Below, one piece after another: positions 1-10,733 of a stretch of DNA of 64,000 nucleotides. Origin of the DNA: Corallium rubrum (Eukaryota; Cnidaria; Anthozoa; Scleralcyonacea; Coralliidae); contig OZ036007.1 in NCBI GenBank assembly GCA_964035015.1, positions 5,324,997 through 5,388,996 of the forward strand, given 5' to 3'. The position numbers were made by a program, and so were the translations under genes. The stretch's first letter is position 1, and every line of letters starts with the position of its first letter. A model generated the notes under the pieces. That model did not search any database. It was not told the DNA's origin and saw only the letters and a program-made list of their open reading frames with translations.

Positions 1-917
1 GCTTAATATACAAAAAAAAATTTTATATCTTACAAACGGAATAAAATTTTATGTTGCTCACGATATAAGACGTTTGCAAGAACAACAAAATTACCAAAAA
101 AAATCAAAACCATTAAGTTATTAACCACTTAAGATTTTTTAACCACAAACAATTAACGTCAGAAAGTATACAATATACCTTTTTTATAAAATAATTCTAT
201 CGCTTGCGGTTGATTGTACGATGTGTCTTATATATATATAATAGTTTTTAATCGTCTAAATTAGGTCTCTGGTCCTAAATTATCAGAGATTTTCGTTCTT
301 ACCTGCAGTGAGCAGTAACAGACATGAACCCAGAACAATTCGCGAAGGAAAGAACAGGATCATTTTTCTTGCCTTCTATGAAATTAAAATAATTGCTCTC
401 TACATTACATGGGGAAAAAGAGATACGCTCAGTTACAAAAGAAAGCTCCTCCTATACGACCCTTTGGGAAAAGACAAAAGAAAAGCTGATTAATTAATGA
501 ATTGGACCTGTTCTTTTCAACAGGCCAAAGACAAACAATCGAGCAAAACAAATGAACATGAAGTTGTTATAGAAAATGTGTTTTTAAATGTTAGAAGTCG
601 GATGGTTAAATCTTTGAGTAAAAGTTGAATAAGGGTTTGAAATCTGCTCCGTTTTTTTTTAAACTAGACACAAAGGAATGTCAGAAGTGTTTAACTTGGC
701 AATAAGTATTGTACTTTAGTGAACAATATTGCCACAAGCTGTTATGGTTCGGTTAACAACACATTCGACTCCCTCATAGTCCTTCTCTTCAACACGACCA
801 CCAGACTCGATCCCAGTCTTCTCTTTGTAACAAGACCGTTAGCCTCGTACCCAGTCTTCGACTGCTTGCAAAGCACGCAAAATATATAAATGCATTCAGG
901 AACACAATAACAAACAT
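1..917. other. AT-rich stretch without recognisable gene
   Basis: I see no convincing coding exon or structured repeat here. A 61-codon open frame at 308-493 has no recognisable similarity and no support beyond its length. A short (TA)n run lies near 231-241. Confidence 0.5.
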
Positions 918-1161
918 GGCCGTCGATAAATCGTCTCGCATGAGGAAATCAAATAAAAATATTGCCAAGCACAGTTAAACGTGCCATTACTCGACATAGT
1001 TAAGTTTTTGAACGTAACTTATAAAAGCAAGTGACGTTCAATTATTATTACTAATATTGTGGTTGCTGCTTCTGCTGTTGTTGTTTTTGTTGCTGTTGCT
1101 GCTTCTGCTGTTGTTGTTTTTGCTGCTGCTGTTGCTGCTGCTGTTGTTGTTGCTGCTGCGG

Positions 1162-1214
<53 letters not shown>

Positions 1215-1269
1215 GCTGTTGTTGTTGCTGTTGTTGTTGCTGTTGTAGTTGTTGTTGCTGCTGTTGTTT

Positions 1270-1364
<95 letters not shown>

Positions 1365-1411
1365 GCTGTTGTTGTGTTACTGTTGCTGCTGCTGCTATTG
1401 TTGTTGTTGTT
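918..1411. repeat. Dispersed repeat leading into a (TTG/CTG)n trinucleotide array
   Basis: Bases 918-1060 recur, clearly diverged, at about 5640-5780. In both places the shared sequence runs straight into a TTG/CTG trinucleotide array (1060-1411 here, about 5790-5905 there). The array is open in several frames and would give poly-Leu, poly-Gln, poly-Thr or poly-Val, which is what a trinucleotide repeat produces and not evidence of a gene. The repeat appears to carry its own array to each insertion site. Confidence 0.75.
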
Positions 1412-1515
1412 ATAAAATACACAAAACAACTAATTTGCTTACGTTTTATTCATTGCTACTAAACTTTATTTTGTTACAAATCTTATGAATTTCCGTCATA
1501 CTTTTCTGTCACTTA

Positions 1516-1632
1516 AGCCTAGGCCAAACGTCGCTCTTCTCATGCGCCGAACCTATCATACTGCAAATCAGCATAAACAAAGGATTTAGCTCATTATCAT
1601 TAGGTTCGGCGCATGAGAAGAGCGACGCCTTT
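1516..1632. mobile_element. Small inverted-repeat element (MITE-like)
   Basis: Arms at 1530-1556 and 1599-1626 are near-perfect reverse complements built on GTCGCTCTTCTCATGCGCC. About 40 bp of loop separates them. There is no coding capacity. It abuts the next inverted-repeat element. Confidence 0.65.
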
Positions 1633-1633
1633 G

Positions 1634-1797
1634 AAGGCTAGTTTCCACTCAGGAATATTTTCCGCAGGACCGGAACGGATAGGAAAGTTTTTTTTTGTCT
1701 TGTGAGCTCTCAGTCGGAACTAATGACTTTAACACAAAGGAAACTTTCCTGTCCGTTCCTATCCCGCGGAAGATTTTCCTGAGTGGAAACTAGCCTT
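1634..1797. mobile_element. MITE with AAGGCTAGTTTCCACTCAGG ends
   Basis: The two ends are inverted copies (AAGGCTAGTTTCCACTCAGG at the left, its complement at 1778-1797). Subterminal blocks with TCCG and GGAAAG are also inverted. The internal text CAAAGGAAACTTTCCTGTCC recurs in the partial relative at about 55640-55770 and near 56080. Non-autonomous and non-coding. Confidence 0.75.
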
Positions 1798-1814
1798 AAG
1801 CTAGGCCTTATTGT

Positions 1815-2066
1815 CAATAGGCGAGTTTCAGGTGTTGAGCGCGCATCGTTTTGGAAAGGAATTGGCGGGCTCTTGGCGGGCTCTCTACAAAGTAAGCAAT
1901 GGCAAACAGACTTGCTAGCGAGCCAACAACAGCAGAATAACAGTGTTAAATATCCAGAAACTGTATCTATACTTTGTTTATTTTAAATAGTACGTTTACT
2001 TTGAGTGGAGCTTGCCAGTTTTTTTGAAAACTGATGCGCTCGCAACACCCTGAAACTCGCCTATTG
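1815..2066. mobile_element. MITE family C, copy 1 (252 bp)
   Basis: The ends are inverted repeats of CAATAGGCGAGTTTCAGG followed by GTGTTG and a GCGC-rich block. A full-length second copy lies at 54857-55108 with high identity throughout, which defines the element boundaries. The left edge of SERINC (its stop at 2082) is only 16 bp away, so this MITE forms the immediate 3' flank of that gene. On the minus strand it contains AATAAA (1977-1982), a possible polyadenylation signal; the second copy lacks that hexamer. Confidence 0.85.
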
Positions 2067-2081
2067 CAACTCTCTGCTTAC

Positions 2082-3707
2082 TTAAGATTTTGAAAGACTG
2101 GTCATATATTGAAAAAACAACAGATCACGATGCGAATCAGGAAACACAAGTGGTACAATCATAGACCAAATAAAAATAAACGAGCAAAAAATACTCGCAG
2201 ATATCCTCAACCAGACTGCACTCCAACTCTGAATAAGCCTCACAGTCAAGTGCTCACCCTCGTCTAGTCTATACCAGTTTGTTATTGACATCATCAGGTA
2301 GACGGTTGCCAAGCAAAAAGTTAAATGAAAAAAGGAATAGCTGTATTCTATTCCTGAACGTTCATCGTCCCACACCAAACCTTGATTTTCCTGAGATTTT
2401 TCCTCACGTTCTTTCTCAATGGAAACATTTATCATCGGGGAAAGATCTTTAGAGCTCCCTTGCGACGTGTCTGAACAAGGTGCAAAAGGGTTCTTACCAG
2501 TAAACGTTTGTTTTTCTTGGTCATCCAAAACGTAAGAATGAAACGTCTCATCCTCATTATTTTCTAATATTGAGCACTGTGGTTTTCTGTAATTATCTTC
2601 TAAAGTCTCCTTAGGGATTCTGTCGGAATCGTTGTCCAAATTCTTTGCAGGCAAAGGTTTTACTAAGTACTCCTTACACACTTTACCAAACTGAGGCGCG
2701 GCAACATCTCGAAGGCTTGTAAAGATTAACGTACCAAAAGTTATAAATAAAGTCACATAGACTTGAACGTTACTCGTAGGTGGACTAGGGTAACGATGAA
2801 AATCCCAAGGGTTACAGCGTCTGTCGGGCTCACTGGAGAACGCCAACCAAATGAGGTACGTACAATACAGGGATGTAACTGAACACTGGAACAAGCCTGA
2901 TTGCGGGCTTACTTCACGTACAATCGGTAATATGGCGATCACGGACGCTGAGAAACACATTACAAGATGAAAAAGCAGAAAAACAAAGTTGTCCATGCAT
3001 TCGGGATACGCAGTGTACATGAAGTAAAACGATATAGAACTGAGAAGAGAGATAGCGTAAAGACACGTAGTTGTAAAAGTCTTTGCCACATGAAACCATG
3101 ATACAGCTACATTTGAAAATTCTTTGTTGTCATTTCGAGAGATCACCTCAGAAAAAACGTTGAATGAGTTCGCGGCATCCAGGATAAATGTATACTGTAA
3201 TATTATAAAACAAAACGCTCCATTTAGACCGAAGAACATCCAAACTTCACCGTTGTAGTCCGTGTGAGGAATAAGAAGAAACAGAAACTCAAGCAGGATC
3301 AGGCCAAGTAGTTTCGTAGCCCAGCAACTGTTTTGAATCTTCGCTCTCTTGCCGTTGCTCGAGTTTATACCCAGTGTAGCAAAGGCAAGAATGATGAACC
3401 ATATCGCTAACGCAAAGCTCAGTCTATAAACAGCATCGTAGCCGATCAATAAGTCACAGATATAGTAGTTTGAATTATGACAGAATATCTCTTGCAGTCG
3501 TCCAGTTAGTTGTGGCGTTATCATTAACATACCAGCAGAGATTACTAGGAAGATAATTCCAACATAAAAAATCCGAGTGACTTTGGATTGTTTGAAAGAT
3601 CCTAAGTAAGAAATTAAACGATTCGTCCGCATTATCTTCGTCAGTTTTTCTTTATTTAAATAAACTTTTGTGTCCTCTTGTATACTTGTTCCATTGCAGG
3701 TCCCCAA
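2082..3707 (-). CDS. SERINC-family (serine incorporator / TMS1) multipass membrane protein, intronless
   Basis: A single uninterrupted frame of 541 codons encodes a protein with about ten hydrophobic segments. Family-typical blocks occur in order: VTRIFYVGIIFLV (first membrane span), IGYDAVYRLSFALA, the VWMFFGLNGAFCFIILQ segment, SILP-like AILPIVRE, SGLFQCSVTSLYCTYL, and near the C-terminus YSYSFFHL (about residues 455-462) followed by TNWYR (476-480) and WSAVWLRISAS. SERINC proteins are membrane proteins linked to incorporation of serine into phospholipids and to lipid scrambling. The usual length is 450-480 aa; the excess here lies in a long polar loop (about residues 350-450) and an N-terminal extension. 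The N-terminus lacks the usual Cys-rich stretch. Met26 is an alternative start. Other SERINC genes are intron-rich, so an intronless copy suggests a retrocopy, although it is fully open and looks maintained. The 3' flank is a MITE that may supply the poly(A) signal. Confidence 0.9.
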   Translation of the reverse strand: MGTCNGTSIQEDTKVYLNKEKLTKIMRTNRLISYLGSFKQSKVTRIFYVGIIFLVISAGMLMITPQLTGRLQEIFCHNSNYYICDLLIGYDAVYRLSFALAIWFIILAFATLGINSSNGKRAKIQNSCWATKLLGLILLEFLFLLIPHTDYNGEVWMFFGLNGAFCFIILQYTFILDAANSFNVFSEVISRNDNKEFSNVAVSWFHVAKTFTTTCLYAISLLSSISFYFMYTAYPECMDNFVFLLFHLVMCFSASVIAILPIVREVSPQSGLFQCSVTSLYCTYLIWLAFSSEPDRRCNPWDFHRYPSPPTSNVQVYVTLFITFGTLIFTSLRDVAAPQFGKVCKEYLVKPLPAKNLDNDSDRIPKETLEDNYRKPQCSILENNEDETFHSYVLDDQEKQTFTGKNPFAPCSDTSQGSSKDLSPMINVSIEKEREEKSQENQGLVWDDERSGIEYSYSFFHLTFCLATVYLMMSITNWYRLDEGEHLTVRLIQSWSAVWLRISASIFCSFIFIWSMIVPLVFPDSHRDLLFFQYMTSLSKS

Positions 3708-3978
3708 AACGTTTGTTCTAATCTAACGTCTTTTTAAAAGTCTTCGTCAGAAAATCGTCTAGTCAAATAACAACTTCAAGTAAATCTTGTTTCCGGATTT
3801 AACTTATTTGGTTTTGTTATTTACGTTATTTGGAGTTCGTGCGTGAACTCTGTGTTCAAACAATGAGTTACCACGTGGTGTATTGGATTCCTGATCATTT
3901 ACAGTTCCTCACATGAAACTAAGGGCACAGCACGGCAGGTATATACTGTAGCTTCGGGTGGCTGCCTGTATATCTATA

Positions 3979-5070
3979 AAGCCTGGTTAACATATAGTTG
4001 TAATTGTTGTAATTCAGTCGGCGACTGTCGCCGATCAAGTCTTACAACAATTACAATTTAATGGAAACAAAACCATAACCAGCCGACAATTTTAAAAAAT
4101 AAAGAATAAAGCATACTTTGAAATAGAGTCGAAATATTACCTCTCATTTTGTCTTATCTTGTTTTTAACTTGAATATCAAGTCTCAAGATGACGATTTTC
4201 GGATTATGTCTTATTCTTTAATGAAAACGCTTGTTGTAATCCAATCGAAGACAGTCGGCGACTGTTGTAGAAGTTGAATCAGGTTCAACACCTACTGACT
4301 AGTTCGAAGACTTGAATGCCGTACGCCAGCTCAAATGTTTGCAACTGTCGTCAAAGGTTCACAAAACATGAGATTTAAGCGGCGAAGTTACTGAACTTGT
4401 AAATAATGCTTGTTATATTGTTATATAAACTGTGAAAATGATCACAAACAAAGTTTTAGTCATTCAATTTGTTTTTGAATATCAAACTTAGCTCATCTGA
4501 ACTTTGTCAAAACCGAGAAGTCTGAAGTCCTCAGTCCGAGCGAATCGGCGATTTGAATTACAACTATATGGAAACACGACTGTTGTAAAAGATCGCAAAC
4601 AATCGCCGATCAGGCAATCGCCGACTGAATTACAACAATTACAACTATATGGAAACACGACTGTTGTAAAAGATCGCAAACAATCGCCGATCAATCGCCG
4701 ATCAATCGCCGACTGAATTACAACAATTACAACTATATGGAAACACGACTGTTGTAAAAGATCGCAAACAATCGCCAATCAATGGCCAACTGAATTACAA
4801 CAATTACAACTATATGGAAACACGACTGTTGTAAAAGATCGCAAACAATCGCCGATCAATCGCCGACTGAATTACAACAATTACAACTATATGGAAACAC
4901 GACTGTTGTAAAAGATCGCAAACAATCGCCGACTGAATTACAACAATTACAGCTATATGGAAACACGACTGTTGTAAAAGATCGCAAACAATCGCCGATC
5001 AATCGCCGATCAATCGCCGATCAATCGCCGACTGAATTACAACAATTACAACTATATGGAAACCAGGCTT
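3979..5070. mobile_element. TIR element with terminal repeat amplified into a tandem array
   Basis: The left end (AAGCCTGGTT at 3979, continuing through TAGTTGTAATTGTTGTAATT to a CAGTCGGCGA block) is the reverse complement of the right end (5020-5070). Between about 4545 and 5060 the right terminal unit is repeated about seven times, each unit 68-97 bp. Units differ mainly in how many copies of an 11-bp AATCGCCGATC sub-motif they carry. The interior 4080-4540 is unique and non-coding. Small open frames across the array are by-products of the repeat. Confidence 0.8.
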
Positions 5071-5162
5071 AACAGTCCACATTTCCGACTTATATACAGT
5101 TGAAGCTTATAGAAGATGACATCTTTAGTTTGCTAACGGCCGTTGTTGGCTATAAAAAATAT

Positions 5163-5336
5163 GCTGTTGGAACAACATGTTCGTGACTGTTGATTTATCC
5201 ATGAACAAGTTGTTCGAACCATAAGCGAAAATATGTATATAGTTCGAACAAGTTGTATATAGTTCGAACAAGTTGTATATAGTTCGAACAACTTGTTCAC
5301 GGATAAATCAACAGTCATGAACAAGTTGTTCCAACT
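5163..5336. repeat. Long imperfect palindrome (GTTCGAACAACTTG family)
   Basis: The left arm (TTGGAACAACATGTTCGTGA onward) is the reverse complement of the right arm around 5290-5335. The centre holds three tandem copies of a TATATAGTTCGAACAAGTTG unit. It is followed to about 5575 by further GTTGTT/AACAAC inverted motifs. It looks like a non-autonomous DNA element or a stack of them, with no coding potential. Confidence 0.65.
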
Positions 5337-5639
5337 TCCAACATCACATTTTTATAGCCAACAACGTTGTTCGCACATGATGCAACATGTTGTAACAGCA
5401 TTTCGAAATAACGATGAAAAATGTTGCAACAATGGTGAACATGGCGTGAACAACGGTTGTTGTTTCATCAAGCAGTAACAACTTGTTGAAACAAGCAGGT
5501 GAACAATGTTGTTCACACATGATAACAACGTTGTTACAGCATTGGTCAGGCAACAATGCTGTAACAACTTGTGAGATTTTTACGTGTGTACAGGGCTCTC
5601 CACTTGGCAAGTAAAATCGTGTGGCGTAATAGACAGAAT

Positions 5640-5845
5640 GAAAACCTGTCGATAAATCGTCTCGCACAAGAAATCAAATAAAAATATTGCCAAGCGCAGG
5701 TAAACTTGCCATTACTCAACATAGTTTAAGTTTTTGAATGTAACTTAAAAAGATATCTTCAATTATTAAATTATTATTACGAATATTATCGTTGCTGCTG
5801 CATGCTGCTGTTGTTGTCGTTTTTGCTGCTGCTGCTGCTGCTGCA

Positions 5846-5897
<52 letters not shown>

Positions 5898-5905
5898 GCT
5901 GTTGT
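5640..5905. repeat. Second copy of the dispersed repeat with TTG/CTG array
   Basis: Bases 5640-5780 match 918-1070 with scattered differences and again lead into a CTG/TTG array (about 5790-5905). The array is shorter and has a different pattern of interruptions. Confidence 0.7.
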
Positions 5906-6527
5906 TGTCGTTGTTCAATATAAAGTCTGCTTGGTTGAAAACCGAGCCATATACGTAAGGTAGACAAAGAGTTAAAGACAGCTTCACTTTCTAGTTCACA
6001 GCGCAACATACCACGAGTTCAACAAAGTTTATTATAATTATTTGATTTAACTTTTGAAGCTAAAGAAATTGATTAATGACACTGAATTATTCACAATCAA
6101 TACTTCATTACAGTGAATTATTCACAATCAATATTTCAAGCCAAATTTTTACAGAGTTGAACTGTACATCTACATTATATAATTGAGTTATATCTAAAAT
6201 CACAGCTGCTAAAAGGTGATTTACAGTGTACTTAGTAAATCCAAATTCTGTATTGAGAAATCTTGTTTTTGTTTGCTTCGATTGTGTTTGACCACTGCAA
6301 CTTTAATGTCGCCTCGAGAACAAGTGTTCGTTAAAACACGCCTATAAGTACGAAAAAAATAATAAGTCAGGTTAGTTTAATAATTAATAACTACGAAACT
6401 TTGTTTATAAACTAAACTTTTGTAAACGTTAAAGACACTATGATGAGAACTATTTGTATCTAAAAACTAAAACTAAACTAATCTTATTTATACTGGATAT
6501 CTCTATCAGTTAATAAAAGCTAACTGT
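5906..6527. other. No gene seen
   Basis: AT-rich sequence with a short direct repeat (GTGAATTATTCACAATCAAT near 6080-6140). I see no coding exon or named element. Confidence 0.5.
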
Positions 6528-6757
6528 TCTCCCTAGAGGTCCAGTAAGGGCCATCCCTCATTGGTCCAGTGTTTCTACAGGAGGAAATCGGAGTACCCGG
6601 AGGAAACCTGCGATGTTTGGTAGAGTCAAACTGGAAGCACTCTTCTCACATGCGGCCAAGGTGAAATTTTAATCAGATAACTGCTGAGAGCAGGAATTGA
6701 ACCCGGGTCGCAGAGGTGAAAGGCACGTGCGCTAATCACTGTGCCACCAACACCCTC
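6528..6757 (-). mobile_element. tRNA-derived SINE
   Basis: Read on the minus strand, the head resembles a tRNA: an A-box-like TGGCACAGTGATTAGCGCA and a B box in CGGGTTCAATTCC. A body follows with the CCTCCGGGTACTCCGATTTC block that also occurs in modified form in the 5S-derived SINEs of this window. It is inserted in the BEL/Pao-like fragment. Confidence 0.7.
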
Positions 6758-7333
6758 TTGTTATCATAGTTATTGCATTTTCTGTTATTGACCACAACAG
6801 TGCCGGCCACTTGTTGTAACTTGATTTTCTCTTCTTCTAGTTCGATAGCTTGCTTGTGCCTTTGGAAAGTGTTCGCCTGTTTCAAATCACGATCGATTTG
6901 TGTCATCTGATTACTCAACTCCTTCGTGCATTTGTCCGCCTGGCTGAGAACTGCTTCGATTTCCTTAGCCCATTCCTTTATGGTTTCTTCTGTCTCTTCT
7001 TTCCCAAACTTCTGTTCTTCGATTGTCTCTTTGAGCGCGTTGACAGCTATGTTTTCTAGTGAATTTTTCTGCCGTTCCACTGATAATCTGTCGTTCTTGT
7101 TCAAGATTTCGTCAGTCTTGCTTATTCGGATGTCAGTCAGAGTTTTGAGCTTTGCGTCTAACTCAAGTCCTTTCTCCATGGTTGTTGCAAGATGTTACGA
7201 TCCTGCCGGGGTCGCCACTGTTTCGAAAACGCAATGGAACACGCTTCCTAAATTACTCACCGATTTATTTACTCCCTGAACGTTCACAATACACAAAACT
7301 AACGAAGCAAGCTCTCACCTAAATCAGGCGACA
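6736..7333 (-). mobile_element. BEL/Pao-like LTR retrotransposon remnant (5' region and start of gag)
   Basis: On the minus strand the sequence GTGGCGACCCCGGCAGGAT (around 7198-7216) resembles the leader found just after the 5' LTR of BEL/Pao elements. It is followed by an ATG at 7179. The open frame 7179-6736 encodes 147 residues that are strongly charged and predicted coiled coil (KLKTLTDIRIS, IEEQKFGKEETEETIKEWAK, EIEAVLSQADKCTKEL), as expected for the N-terminus of a gag protein. The frame runs into the SINE at its 3' side, so only about the first 135 residues are element-derived. The LTR side is cut by the minisatellite TIR element that begins at 7334. Family assignment rests on the leader and coiled coil only. 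Confidence 0.5.
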
Positions 7334-8618
7334 TACCGTAGAATTCCGAAAGTAACAGGGTCCGTTACTTTCGGATTTAGTAGCCCTTGGGGGCCGCCAC
7401 TTTCGGGGAGCCGCTACTTTCGGGGAGCCGCTACTTTCGGGGAGCCACTACTTTCGGGGAGCCGCTACTTCCGAAGAGCCACTACTTTCGGGGGACCGCT
7501 ACTTTCGGGGAGCCGCTACTTTCGGGGGACCGCTACTTTCGGGGGACCGCTACTTTCGGGGAGCCGCTACTTTCGGGGAGCCGCTACTTTCGGGGAGCCG
7601 CTACTTTCGGGGAGCCGCTACTTTCGGGGAGCCGCTACTTTCGGGGGACCGCTACTTTCGGGGAGCCGCTACTTTCGGGGAGCCGCTACTTTCGGGGAGC
7701 CGCTACTTTCGGGGAGCCGCTACTTTCGGGGAGCCGCTACTTTCGGGGAGCCGCTACTTTCGGGGAGCCGCTACTTTCGGGGAGCCGCTACTTTCGGGGA
7801 GCCGCTACTTTCGGGGAGCCGCTACTTTCGGGGAGCCGCTACTTTCGGGGGACCGCTACTTTCGGGGAGCCGCTACTTTCGGGGAGCCGCTACTTTCGGG
7901 GAGCCGCTACTTTCGGGTAGCCGCTACTTTCGGGGAGCCGCTACTTTCGGGGAGCCGCTACTTTCGGGGGACCGCTACTTTCGGGGAGCCGCTACTTTCG
8001 GGGAGCCGCTACTTTCGGGGAGCCGCTACTTTCGGGGAGCCGCTACTTTCGGGGGGCCGCTACTTTCGGGGAGCCACTACTTTCGGATGGTTGAAATACG
8101 TTAGGAAGAAATATCAAAAGTCTCCGTTCATCAGTAATTATTTATTTACTACATTAGTCCTATTTTCATGTAATTTTTTCTGAGGATGATTCTGTAATTA
8201 ACAACTACCTAATGTAGAGGACGTAATGTTTTACGACAGCAGCGATGATGACCTTGACATGATTGTCGGCGGCGATATGGTGGCAACTTATAAAGAGAGA
8301 ACATGTTATAAATATTGAAAAATTAAAGACGAACAAGTGCTTTCATCGAACAGAAATGTCGAACAGAAATGTCGATGATCGAAAAAACATGTATTAGTAG
8401 CTTTAAGTTGATTGTTACGTTTTAATACGAACATTACTTTTTTGCTGGATAAAACACGTATTTGAAACATTAAAAAAATGCGCCACATTCAAAGGGCCGC
8501 TACTTTCGGGGGAGGGGCGCTACTTTCGGGAGGCCCGCTACTTTCGGGAAATTTTAGAAGTGTCACAAATTCAACGTTACTTTCGGAGGGCCGTTAATAC
8601 TTTCGGAATTCTACGGTA
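7334..8618. mobile_element. TIR DNA element with CCGTAGAATTCCGAAAGTAA ends
   Basis: The left end (7334 onward, TACCGTAGAATTCCGAAAGT) is the reverse complement of the right end (8596-8618). TA flanks both sides, compatible with a TA target duplication. ACTTTCGG, part of the terminal repeat, recurs through most of the element. The unique interior 8095-8490 contains no recognisable gene, so the copy is non-autonomous. Confidence 0.8.
7387..8094. repeat. 17-bp minisatellite, about 41 copies
   Basis: The unit is GGGGAGCCGCTACTTTC, with occasional GGGGGACC variants. It is almost perfectly homogeneous over about 708 bp. Because 17 is not a multiple of 3, the plus frame 7387-7920 reads as a 17-residue periodic peptide (SGSRYFRGAATFGEPLL). 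That frame is a by-product and not a gene. CTACTTTCGG is shared with the ends of the host TIR element. Confidence 0.92.
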
Positions 8619-8879
8619 CCTGTGACTCACATTACAAAAATATGCATTAGTGTAACTGATACGTTTCTGTATGCATAAATCCAAAAATCAACAACTATTC
8701 ATGATGAAGTTCGTAAACATCCAGTTGTATTAATTAGTTAATGCAGCTTCCGACATATGATCTAACCATTGACTACCAAATGTAATTATAAAAATGGCCT
8801 ACTAATAAATTAATTAAGTGATTGTATATTTACAATTTTAATATCAAAGTTTGGCAGCTACAGGTAAATATTCAATATT

Positions 8880-9770
8880 CTTACCAGTGGCGTGGTGGCA
8901 AGTTTCAGGCTGGGGTGGCCAGATTAGCGTTGGCGCCCCCCCCCCTCCCAGGGACGTAGCCAGGATTTTGAAAGGGGAGCCGAAATCAAAATAAATTTTT
9001 AGGGGTGTCCGGGGACACGCTCCCCTGGGAAATTTTGAAATCGAGAGTCGCTGAAATGCCATTTCCTGGCTTTTGGAGGAAGATTTTACAGACTGTAAAG
9101 GTTAAAAAACGTCATATAAAATACTCAAAACACGCAAACGTCACATAGATACTCAAAATGCATACACTCAGTAGATTGAATACAATGTTTACAGTTTATT
9201 TCCTGACATAATTCACATTGCATCAGTTTGGTAGTTACATATCTGTTGTTTTATATCTAGGGGGGGGGGGGGGGCGGCTCCCCCGGCTACGTCCCTGACC
9301 CTCCCCCCAAAAAATATATGAAAAAATGACATTACTGTATTTGATAAATGATCACATTTTTTGTTTTTAAATAACTCAAGTAGCAATATCTAATATTACA
9401 ACAAACAACGGGTTCTCTCTAAGGCGACGCCAATGCGAGCGACGGAGTAGCGCCAAACATCTGGGGGGGGGGGGGGTCCAGGGGCATGTCCCGCGGAAAA
9501 TTTTGAAATCTAGAGTCTCTGATATGCCATTTCCTGCATTTTGGAGTGAGATTATACAGAATTCTGAAGATTATAAAACTTCATAGAAAACACAAAAGAT
9601 TACAGATTTCAGATCTTTATATCCCACCATTGAAGCCTAGCCATACAAAAAAATAGGTTTATTTTGTTACGTTTTGGCGCTCTTGCTAGTTTTGGCGCCC
9701 CTTCTGCAACCCCAGCTGGGGGGGCCTTGCCCCCCCCCCCCCAGCCTGCCACCACGACACTGATTCTTAC
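8880..9770. repeat. G/C-tract dispersed repeats (CATGCCCC / TGCCATTTCCTG family)
   Basis: Two related blocks (about 8940-9110 and 9460-9590) share GAAATGCCATTTCCTG, a poly-G or poly-C run and GGGGACACGCTCCCC-like text. Further relatives occur at about 14900-15110, 36840-37270 and 57170-57297. Homopolymer G runs lie at 9261-9275 and 9462-9476. It is an unclassified dispersed repeat and non-coding. Confidence 0.6.
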
Positions 9771-10500
9771 TATACGCAATACATATCTATAGGTCATCAA
9801 AGCTACACTATTAATATCTCTGATGTTAATAGCCTTTAGTCTTTTATAGTCTTATTTAAATATATTCGAGCAACTAAGTATAAGTTACTGCATACATGCA
9901 TTTACACTTTTCTGTGAAATTAAAATTATCTGACATTATCTATCATCGTATATTCAAAATAAGAGTCCAGCAATATGGTGCAAAAATGAGCTAAATGATG
10001 CCTTTTTGGTTAAAAATACCAAATTTTACATATTAATCGCAGAACAGCAGTCAGAGGATAGCATTCGCTGACGGCTACAGTAGCAGTTGGCTCGACGAGA
10101 AGACCAGAATGCATATCAGTAACTAGTAAATCTTGATATATTCTTTTAAAATAATGAGTAAGAATAAACGGGCATTTTAACGTATTGTGGCTTTGTCGTA
10201 TTTACAGGCAGTTCGATTTTCATTTTAAGTTGTATTAATCCTAAACTTTGAATATACAAGGGTTTTTAAGCTTGTCAATTTCAACCAGGTTGTTATGCTC
10301 ACGCCATCAAGTTTTCTATCCAGTCTTTTTACTATCCATGGTTTAACCGCGCATTTTGAACGTCACTTTTTGAACGTAATTTAAAGTCACTGCATGTTCA
10401 CGACCCAACGCTCGACACTCCACTCTAATTCTTCAAGAGGAGTGATCGTTGTAGAGAAAGACCCCACAATTATACGGCTCTTAAATACAACCAAAACAAA
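9771..10500. other. No gene seen
   Basis: AT-rich sequence without a convincing exon, RNA gene or named repeat. Confidence 0.45.
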
Positions 10501-10690
10501 CCGCTATATTTCACGGTCAACAGTATCAAAAAAATTTGGCCATGTATTCTCTAGCTCATAAAAAAAACTAAACCCAGTGACCACACTAAGAACGTTAACA
10601 TGCAGAGCGATCAACATAAAACCAAGTCCAAAGTCACAAAACTTGTGTTCTTGTCCGTTGAGTGGTAGTATATTGAACAGATTGACTGTA

Positions 10691-10733
10691 TGTTTTTGTT
10701 TGCTTCGACAAAAATCGAAGCAAACAAAAACAT
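10691..10733. repeat. Perfect 17-bp-arm hairpin
   Basis: TGTTTTTGTTTGCTTCGA is followed, after an 8-nt spacer, by its reverse complement. The hairpin lies within an 82-codon open frame on the minus strand (10504-10752) whose product I do not recognise. Confidence 0.7.

Noticed and set aside
1019..1429. Long poly-Gln / poly-Thr / poly-Leu open frames
   Set aside because: They arise from an uninterrupted TTG/CTG array open in several frames on both strands; no non-repetitive coding flank or splice context.
7387..7920. Apparent 177-residue repetitive protein
   Set aside because: Produced by a 17-bp minisatellite lacking stop codons in one frame; the period in protein (17 aa) simply reflects 3 x 17 bp.
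7387..8094. CRISPR-like direct repeats
   Set aside because: Units are contiguous with no unique spacers, and the genome is eukaryotic.
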